Shown here: in pieces, positions 58,962-64,000 of the stretch
How positions within the stretch are numbered: position 1 is the first letter of the stretch
Layout of the letters: each line of letters begins with the position of its first letter
Source: Allopusillimonas lactea
GTDB taxonomy: Bacteria; Pseudomonadota; Gammaproteobacteria; Burkholderiales; Burkholderiaceae_B
NCBI RefSeq assembly: GCF_021653995.1
Contig: NZ_JAJJOZ010000007.1
Span: 210,253 to 274,252 of the forward strand
Direction of reading: 5' to 3'
Length of the DNA: 64,000 bases
Translations under genes and position numbers: made by a program
Notes under the pieces: generated by a model
What the model was told of the DNA's origin: nothing
Seen by the model: the letters and a program-made list of their open reading frames with translations, nothing else
Databases searched by the model: none

Positions 58962-59843
58962 GACACCTCTTTGAGCACCGGCCAACAGGTGGTCGTGCCG
59001 CCATTGCCCGCTGTCATGCTTGAGCCGCTGGTGCGTGATGCCCTACGCGAAGACCTGGGCCGGGCAGGCGACCTGACCTCGGACGCAATCGTGCCTGCGC
59101 ATGTCTGCGTTCGCCTAAAGCTTGCCGCGCGCCAGCATGGTGTGCTTGCAGGCCTGGACCTGGCGCGCATTGCGTTCCGTACCATGGACCCCGATGTGGT
59201 GATTTCCGCCCTGCGCGAAGACGGCGCGCGCCTGTTGCCCGGCGACGATATCGCTATCATTGAGGGCAATGCCAGGGCCATGCTGGGCGCCGAACGTACA
59301 GCGTTGAACCTGTTGTGCCATCTCAGCGGCATCGCCACGGCAACCGCGTCTATTGCAGACGCAATCCGCCCGTACGGTACCCGTGTGAGTTGCACGCGCA
59401 AGACGGCGCCTGGCCTGCGCGCAGTGCAGAAGTATGCCGTCCGCGTGGGTGGTGGCAGCAACCACCGCTTCGGGCTGGACGATGCCGTCCTGATCAAGGA
59501 CAACCATATCGTGGTGGCGGGGGGCGTGGCTGAAGCTGTGCGGCGCGCGCGCGCTTATGTTGGCCATATGGTGCGCATCCAGGTTGAAGTGGACACGCTC
59601 GAACAGCTCGACGAGGCGCTGGCGTTGAATGTCGAGGCTGTTCTTCTGGACAACATGGAGCCCGATATGTTGCGCGAGGCGGTCCGCCGGGTGGATGGCC
59701 GTGCAATCACTGAAGCATCGGGGCGAATCACTGCTGAAACCGCCCCCGCCGTGGCCGCCACGGGCGTCAACCTGATTGCTGTGGGTTGGATCACCCACAG
59801 TGCGCCGGTGCTTGATATCGGCCTGGATGCCGAGTATGCCTGA
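58944..59843 (+). CDS. nadC: Nicotinate-nucleotide pyrophosphorylase (carboxylating)
   Basis: 299 residues. QPRTase motifs: REDLGRAGDLTSDAI, TALNLLCHLSGIATATA, RKTAPGLRAVQKYAV, GGGSNHRFGLDDAVLIKDNH and EVDTLEQLDEAL with LLDNM. It converts quinolinate and PRPP to nicotinate mononucleotide, CO2 and PPi. The start at 58944 overlaps a candidate operator and has no ribosome site; Met25 (MLEPLVRDALRED) could be the real start. nadA and nadB are not in the window. Its stop overlaps the next Bug start by eight bases. Confidence 0.93.
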   Translation: MSIIDLDTSLSTGQQVVVPPLPAVMLEPLVRDALREDLGRAGDLTSDAIVPAHVCVRLKLAARQHGVLAGLDLARIAFRTMDPDVVISALREDGARLLPGDDIAIIEGNARAMLGAERTALNLLCHLSGIATATASIADAIRPYGTRVSCTRKTAPGLRAVQKYAVRVGGGSNHRFGLDDAVLIKDNHIVVAGGVAEAVRRARAYVGHMVRIQVEVDTLEQLDEALALNVEAVLLDNMEPDMLREAVRRVDGRAITEASGRITAETAPAVAATGVNLIAVGWITHSAPVLDIGLDAEYA

Positions 59844-60882
59844 GGTGAAACGTACCCCGTCGCGTCCGCGCAAAGCCTTGCGAGTCGTGAGCGTGGCCCT
59901 GGGTGCGGGCGCGCTGGCGCTTGCAGCGATGGTGGGCGCCGTGCAGTCGCGCGGCCAAGCCGTCGGTGCCGGGGCACACGATGTATTTCCAGATCGGCCT
60001 ATTACCTTGGTCGTGACATTTCCGCCCGGCGGAGGTACCGACACGCTGGCGCGCCGCCTGGGCCAGCGGCTGGAGTCTGTCCTGGGCCAGCCGGTGATTG
60101 TCGAAAACCGCGCTGGCGCCAGCGGCAATATCGGCGCCAATTGGGTTGCCCGTGCCCGCCCGGATGGTTATACCCTGCTGGTCGTCAATAGTTCCTACGC
60201 GATCAATCCGGGTGTCTTCCGCGAGTTGGGTTTCGATCCGGTGCATGACCTGCGCGGCGTCATCAATGTGGCCTATGTGCCTTCTGTATTGGTGACCAAG
60301 CCCAACGCACATTGGTCCGACCTGGGCAATGCGCTCGAAGATCGCGGTGATCTGGAGCGACCCGCGCCATCCTTTGCCAGTTGCGGCAATGGCACGCCTC
60401 AGCACCTTGCAGGCGAAATGTTGATGGAACGTGCGCAGGCCGCTTGGCTGCATGTGCCCTACAAAGGTTGTGGCCCCGCACTGGCGGCCGTTACCGCAGG
60501 CAATGTCGATTTTGCGATCATTACCGCGTCAAGCGCGATCCCGCTTATCAATGCGGGGACGCTGCGGCCGTTGGCGGTAACCTCGCCGGCGCGATCCACA
60601 CTGCTGCCGCGGGTGCCCACGGTTGCCGAGGCTGGGTATCCTGGTTACGCGTTGGACCAGTGGCACGGTTTGCTGGCGCCCGCTGCAACACCCGATGCAG
60701 TCATTGAGCGTTTGAATCAGGCAGTGGCTGACGTGATGCGTGACCCAGGCATGGTCGCTGGGCTCCGGGCGGTCGGCTATGCCACCACGACAACCAGCGC
60801 TGCGGCATTCCAGGAAATCATCGAGGGCGACATCACGCGTTTTGCCGCCTTGACGAAGAAAATGGGCTTGCGGGTAGACTAG
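59836..60882 (+). CDS. Bug-family periplasmic substrate-binding protein, copy 6
   Basis: 348 residues from ATG 59836, overlapping the nadC stop. A long basic N-terminus (KRTPSRPRK) leads into a membrane segment (VALGAGALALAAMVGAV) that may stay uncleaved or act as a long signal. Bug motifs: ITLVVTFPPGGGTDTLARR, ENRAGASGNIGANWVAR, PDGYTLLVVNSSYAI, HVPYKGCGPALAAVTAGN and PRVPTVAEAGYPGY. Overlap with nadC suggests co-expression; a ligand linked to NAD precursors such as nicotinate or quinolinate is an idea, not shown. Confidence 0.83.
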   Translation: MPEVKRTPSRPRKALRVVSVALGAGALALAAMVGAVQSRGQAVGAGAHDVFPDRPITLVVTFPPGGGTDTLARRLGQRLESVLGQPVIVENRAGASGNIGANWVARARPDGYTLLVVNSSYAINPGVFRELGFDPVHDLRGVINVAYVPSVLVTKPNAHWSDLGNALEDRGDLERPAPSFASCGNGTPQHLAGEMLMERAQAAWLHVPYKGCGPALAAVTAGNVDFAIITASSAIPLINAGTLRPLAVTSPARSTLLPRVPTVAEAGYPGYALDQWHGLLAPAATPDAVIERLNQAVADVMRDPGMVAGLRAVGYATTTTSAAAFQEIIEGDITRFAALTKKMGLRVD

Positions 60883-60915
60883 CGACTGGTGCAATCATAA
60901 CCAGGAGACGCCCGC

Positions 60916-61506
60916 ATGATCACTGTATACGCCATCAACGGGGTGATACCCGTGGTGGATCCCTCTGCGTTCGTCCATCCCACCGCAGTGCTGATCGGCG
61001 ACGTCATCATCGGGCCGGGGGTGTACGTGGGCCCTGCCGCCTGCCTGCGCGGGGATTTCGGGCGCATCGTGATGAACGCTGGCTCTAATGTGCAGGATTG
61101 CTGTGTGATTCACGGCGTATCCGAAAACGACACCATCATCGAAGAAGATGGCCATATTGGCCATGGTGCGGTGTTGCATGGCTGTCGCATCGGCCGCAAT
61201 GCGATGGTGGGCATGAATGCTGTGGTGATGGATCAGGCCGACGTGGGCGAGGAAAGCATCGTGGGTGCCATGGCTTTCGTCAAAGCTGGCATGGTGATCC
61301 CTGCGCGCAGCCTGGTGATGGGTGCGCCTGCGAAAGTGGTGCGCCAGCTCGATGACGCCGCTGTGGCGCGCAAATCAATGGGTACGCAGCAATACAAAGA
61401 CCTGGCGGTGCGGTCGCTGGCCACCATGCAGGCTACAGCGCCGCTGCCGGCACCCGAATCCGGGCGCCCGCATATCGCGCAGGTACTGAAGGGTGGTGCC
61501 GGCTAA
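60916..61506 (+). CDS. paaY: Hexapeptide-repeat protein, PaaY/CaiE-like (gamma carbonic anhydrase family)
   Basis: 196 residues with CAGGAGA upstream. Left-handed beta-helix repeats run from about 18 to 150 (VHPTAVLIGDVIIGPGVYVG, LRGDFGRIVM, NVQDCCVIHG, GHIGHGAVLHGC, RNAMVGMNAVVMD). The three metal-His positions sit in VIHG, GHIGHGA. The sequence and the C-terminal RQLDDAAVARKSMGTQQYKD resemble PaaY of phenylacetate catabolism, a thioesterase-like helper, but no other paa genes are nearby. Gamma carbonic anhydrase activity is an alternative. Confidence 0.75.
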   Translation: MITVYAINGVIPVVDPSAFVHPTAVLIGDVIIGPGVYVGPAACLRGDFGRIVMNAGSNVQDCCVIHGVSENDTIIEEDGHIGHGAVLHGCRIGRNAMVGMNAVVMDQADVGEESIVGAMAFVKAGMVIPARSLVMGAPAKVVRQLDDAAVARKSMGTQQYKDLAVRSLATMQATAPLPAPESGRPHIAQVLKGGAG

Positions 61507-62663
61507 TCGAAGATATCGCCATTGACCAGGATAGACCGGTCAACCTTGCGGATGTCGGTGTGCCCGCAAAATGCCATGGACACATCCAATTCGTTCGCCA
61601 GCATCTGCAGGCAGCGCTGCACACCCGGCTGCCCCATGGCGCCGAGTGAATACAAGAACGCGCGCCCGATCATCGTGCCGCGCGCGCCCAGCGCGACGGC
61701 CCGCAGAATATCTTGCCCAGACCGGATGCCGCCGTCCACGAACACCTCGATATCCTTGCCTGCGGCCTGAACTACAGCCGGCAGGGCGGAGATGGACGAT
61801 GGTGCGCCGTCGAGCTGGCGGCCGCCATGGTTGGAGACAACCAGCGCATCTGCACCGCACTGGGCGGCAATGCGCGCGTCGGCGGCATCCATTACGCCTT
61901 TCAGGATTAGCTTGCCGCCCCAGCGTTTCTTGATCCATTCGATATCGTTCCAGCTCAGTGTTGGGTCGAACTGGCTGGCGGTCCAGGCCGACAGCGAGCC
62001 GACGTCGGACACCCCCTTGGCGTGGCCAATGATGTTGCCGAAGCCGCGGCGTTGTGTGCCCAGCATGTCGATGCACCAGCGCGGCTTGGTAAGCAGGTTC
62101 AGCAGATTGGCCAATGTGGGCTTGGGCGGCGTCGATAAACCGTTCTTGATGTCTTTGTGGCGCTGGCCCATGACTTGCAGATCGAGCGTGAGCACCAGCG
62201 CCGAGCAGGCGGCGGCGCGCGCGCGGTCGATAAGGCGGCCGATGAAATCGCGGTCGCGCATTACATAGAGCTGGAACCAGAACGGCCGCGACGTATGCGC
62301 AGCCACGTCTTCGATCGAGCAGATGCTCATCGTGGAAAGTGTGAAGGGGATGCCGAAGGCCTCGGCCGCCTTGGCTCCTAGAATCTCGCCGTCCGCGTGC
62401 TGCATGCCTGTCAGGCCGGTGGGAGCGATCGCCACTGGCATGGCAACATCTTCGCCTATCATCGACGTGCGCAGATTGCGCGATTCAATATTCACGGCCA
62501 CACGCTGTCGGAACTTCAATCGCTCCAGGTCGGTTTCGTTGGCGCGATATGTGGATTCCGTCCATGAGCCCGAGTCCGCGTAATCGTAGAACATGCGTGG
62601 TACACGTCGCATGGCCAGGCGGCGGAAGTCTTCGACACAAGTCATCTGGGCGGGGGTGGGCAA
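61503..62663 (-). CDS. FMN-dependent alpha-hydroxy-acid oxidase/dehydrogenase (LldD-like)
   Basis: 386 residues from TTG 62663, supported by AGGAG six bases upstream; ATG 62645 lacks a site. The TIM-barrel motifs are PRMFYDYADSGSWTESTYR, MPVAIAPTGLTGMQHADGE, LVLTLDLQVMGQRHKDIKNG and the catalytic-His segment LVVSNHGGRQLDGAPSS, then FVDGGIRSGQDILRAVALGA. The group oxidises L-lactate, mandelate, glycolate or similar acids with FMN. The LldD subset is closest; substrate not assigned. Its 3' end overlaps the convergent paaY-like gene by four bases. Confidence 0.87.
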   Translation of the reverse strand: MPTPAQMTCVEDFRRLAMRRVPRMFYDYADSGSWTESTYRANETDLERLKFRQRVAVNIESRNLRTSMIGEDVAMPVAIAPTGLTGMQHADGEILGAKAAEAFGIPFTLSTMSICSIEDVAAHTSRPFWFQLYVMRDRDFIGRLIDRARAAACSALVLTLDLQVMGQRHKDIKNGLSTPPKPTLANLLNLLTKPRWCIDMLGTQRRGFGNIIGHAKGVSDVGSLSAWTASQFDPTLSWNDIEWIKKRWGGKLILKGVMDAADARIAAQCGADALVVSNHGGRQLDGAPSSISALPAVVQAAGKDIEVFVDGGIRSGQDILRAVALGARGTMIGRAFLYSLGAMGQPGVQRCLQMLANELDVSMAFCGHTDIRKVDRSILVNGDIFD

Positions 62664-62905
62664 GGCGGGCTCCTGGGGCGAGATTGTTGGACCATGTGCA
62701 CACGGCAGGGCGGCACAACCTGGCGCGCAGGACGTGCGGCCCCTGCCGGGCTACATTATCGCCGGCTCGGGCGGTCCGGGGCGTATTATTTTTTGTGGCC
62801 TTATTTTATGTGGCTTGTGGTGATCCGCCTTGATCAGGTGCGCGGCAAACCTCCCCCTTCAGGGCGGGGAAGGATAGCGCGGACGGCGAGCCGTCCTTTG
62901 GGTGG

Positions 62906-63322
62906 TCAGTGCGGCGTCCGCTGCTGTTCGATGTACTGGCGGATGACGTCGATGGGCGCACCGCCACAGCTACCGGCAAAATAGGACGGCGACCATAACG
63001 CGCCGCCCCACAGCTTCTGGCGAATGCTGGGGTGGTTTTTCTTGCGGATCATTCGGCTGGATACGCCCTTCAAGCTGTTGACCAACGCCGAAACAGAAAC
63101 CTTGGGAGGGTAGTTCACCAGCAGGTGAACATGGTCATCCTCGCCATCGAACTCAGATAGCTGCGACTCGAAGTCGGCGCAGACGCTGGCGAAGATGCTG
63201 CGCAGGTCGTCCAGTATCTCTTTGGTGAAGACGTCGCGCCGATACTTGGTCACAAAGACCAAGTGAACGTGCATCAGGAAAACGCAGTGTCTACCCTGGC
63301 GAATATCGTTGTCGTTGTTCAT
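62906..63322 (-). CDS. tnpA: IS200/IS605 transposase TnpA (Y1 HUH nuclease)
   Basis: 138 residues from ATG 63322; the longer open frame upstream is antisense to tnpB. The HUH pair is His64-Val-His66 (EDDHVHLLV) and the nucleophile is Tyr130 (VIRQYIEQQ). HLVFVTKYRRDVF near residue 20 is the usual family start. It cuts and joins single-stranded element ends in peel-and-paste transposition. The gene looks intact. Confidence 0.92.
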   Translation of the reverse strand: MNNDNDIRQGRHCVFLMHVHLVFVTKYRRDVFTKEILDDLRSIFASVCADFESQLSEFDGEDDHVHLLVNYPPKVSVSALVNSLKGVSSRMIRKKNHPSIRQKLWGGALWSPSYFAGSCGGAPIDVIRQYIEQQRTPH

Positions 63323-63337
63323 AGACCAAACTATACT

Positions 63338-64000
63338 ATGCCCATGCAACGCCTCCAAGCCTTCAAATACGAACTTCGGCCAGATGGCCAGCAAACACGC
63401 CAGATGGCGCGTTTCGCGGGTTCCTGCCGGTTCGTTTACAACAAGGCGCTGGCGATGCAACAAGCCAACCATGAAGCGGGCGGCAAGTTCATCGGCTACG
63501 TGGCGATGGCCAAGGAACTGACCGCCTGGCGCAACGGCAGCGAAACGCCGTGGCTCAAGGATGCGCCCGTGCATCCGCTGCAACATGCGCTCAAGGACTT
63601 GGAGCGGGCCTACAAGAATTTCTTCGCCAAGCGAGCGGCATTCCCGCGCTTCAAGAAGAAGGGCCAGCGGGATCGCTTCCGCTACCCCGACGCCAAGCAG
63701 ATCAAGCTCGATCAGGTCAACAGCCGCATCTTCCTGCCCAAGCTGGGCTGGCTGCGCTACCGCAACAGCCGTGATGTGCTGGGTACTGTCAGGAATGCCA
63801 CTGTCAGCCAATCGGGTGGCAAGTGGTTCGTGAGCATCCAGACCGAGCGCCAAGTCGCGCAGCCCATGGCGCAGTCCAGCAGTGCTATCGGCATCGACAT
63901 GGGCATTGCCCGCTTTGCCACGCTGAGCGACGGCAGCTATCTGGCGCCGCTGTCCAGCTTCAAGAAGCACGAAGCCCGTCTGCGCCGTGCGCAGCAGGCG
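63338..64000 (+). CDS. tnpB: RNA-guided nuclease TnpB of IS605 family (partial)
   Basis: An open frame from ATG 63338 or 63344 runs off the window after 221 codons. The OrfB N-terminal HTH-like region reads RLQAFKYELRPDGQQTRQM and RFVYNKALAMQQ; KDLERAYKNFFAKRA and FPRFKKKGQRDRFRYPDAKQ follow. The first RuvC motif with the catalytic Asp is SAIGIDMGIARFATLSDG (about residues 184-201). The rest of RuvC and the zinc finger lie beyond the window. TnpB is guided by RNA made from the element's right end and cuts donor sites, which favours element retention. The visible part has no frameshift. Confidence 0.92.
   Translation, partial: MPMQRLQAFKYELRPDGQQTRQMARFAGSCRFVYNKALAMQQANHEAGGKFIGYVAMAKELTAWRNGSETPWLKDAPVHPLQHALKDLERAYKNFFAKRAAFPRFKKKGQRDRFRYPDAKQIKLDQVNSRIFLPKLGWLRYRNSRDVLGTVRNATVSQSGGKWFVSIQTERQVAQPMAQSSSAIGIDMGIARFATLSDGSYLAPLSSFKKHEARLRRAQQA

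Larger units (their letters stand above)
62841..64000. mobile_element. IS200/IS605-family element (right end beyond window)
   Basis: A minus-strand tnpA and a plus-strand tnpB start 15 bases apart and point outward. The left border lies after tnpA: an imperfect hairpin (CCTCCCC/GGGGAAGG, 62850-62873) and a GGACGG-CGAG-CCGTCC stem (62881-62896) are candidate end hairpins recognised by TnpA. The GAAGG-type cleft and target tetranucleotide were not fixed. The element is full-length on this side. The tnpB 3' end, the RNA guide and the right end lie beyond base 64000. Bases 62664-62840 show nothing else but the hydroxyacid oxidase promoter. Confidence 0.8.

Noticed and set aside
63323..63970. Extension of tnpA to a 354-residue protein
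   Set aside because: The added part is antisense to tnpB; the HUH transposase family starts at ATG 63322 and has about 140 residues.
1..64000. CRISPR array, rRNA operon or prophage structural genes
   Set aside because: No regularly spaced direct repeats, no rRNA-like sequence and no capsid, tail or terminase genes were seen; the only element genes are the integrase relic, the ISL3 fragment and IS605.

Overview
The window is GC-rich chromosomal DNA from a betaproteobacterium, most likely family Alcaligenaceae (Bordetella/Achromobacter/Pusillimonas-like). Evidence is the housekeeping order cysS - alkA-type glycosylase - accA - tilS - lysC - tRNA-Ser, six 'Bug' family periplasmic receptors (a family greatly expanded in this group) and the overall gene style. 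No species can be named from the sequence alone.

Layout. 1-2.2 kb: end of gor, then pap and hslR on the minus strand. 2.5-15.5 kb: an uptake and hydrolysis block with a Bug receptor, an M20 N-carbamoylase-type amidase, two nearly identical peptide-type solute-binding proteins (SBPs) each preceded by a similar folded leader, a DppBCDF-like transporter, a YtcJ-like amidohydrolase and a His-rich G3E GTPase. 15.5-28.2 kb: three catabolic modules, each with its own regulator and Bug receptor: LysR/alpha-beta hydrolase/Bug; aconitase-type dehydratase pair plus PEP-mutase-family lyase/GntR/Bug; and self-sufficient P450 fusion/IclR/Bug. 28.3-35.9 kb: class II ribonucleotide reductase (nrdJ), YggS, a flavin monooxygenase, an alpha/beta hydrolase, a DUF3182 protein and two small envelope proteins. 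36.2-39 kb: MscS and a fourth IclR/Bug pair. 39-51.8 kb: mostly core genes (trmJ-like, suhB, TerC-CBS, uppP, lpxH, cyclophilin, TPR, cysS, alkA-like, accA, tilS, lysC, tRNA-Ser). 51.8-53.8 kb: a decayed integrative element at tRNA-Ser, with a frameshifted integrase, an orphan gene and an ISL3-type transposase fragment. 53.8-62.7 kb: small stress or envelope proteins, ClC channel, CitE-like lyase, lytic transglycosylase, a Nudix-type NAD regulator with operator-like repeats at nadC, Bug, paaY-like and an FMN hydroxyacid oxidase. 62.8-64 kb: an IS200/IS605 element with tnpA and a divergent tnpB running off the window.

How it fits together. The accessory half reads as a scavenging region: binding proteins capture organic acids, peptides or N-acyl compounds, and adjacent hydrolases, lyases and an oxygenase process them under local one-component regulators. 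Two shared palindromic sequences support specific regulons: an 18-bp TGTA/TACA site before both the dehydratase operon and the Bug-GntR operon, and a 15-bp identical site (opposite orientation) in the P450/IclR gap and before the next Bug gene. The least explained signals are the paired leaders before the two SBP genes and the 926 bp of apparently perfect identity between those genes.
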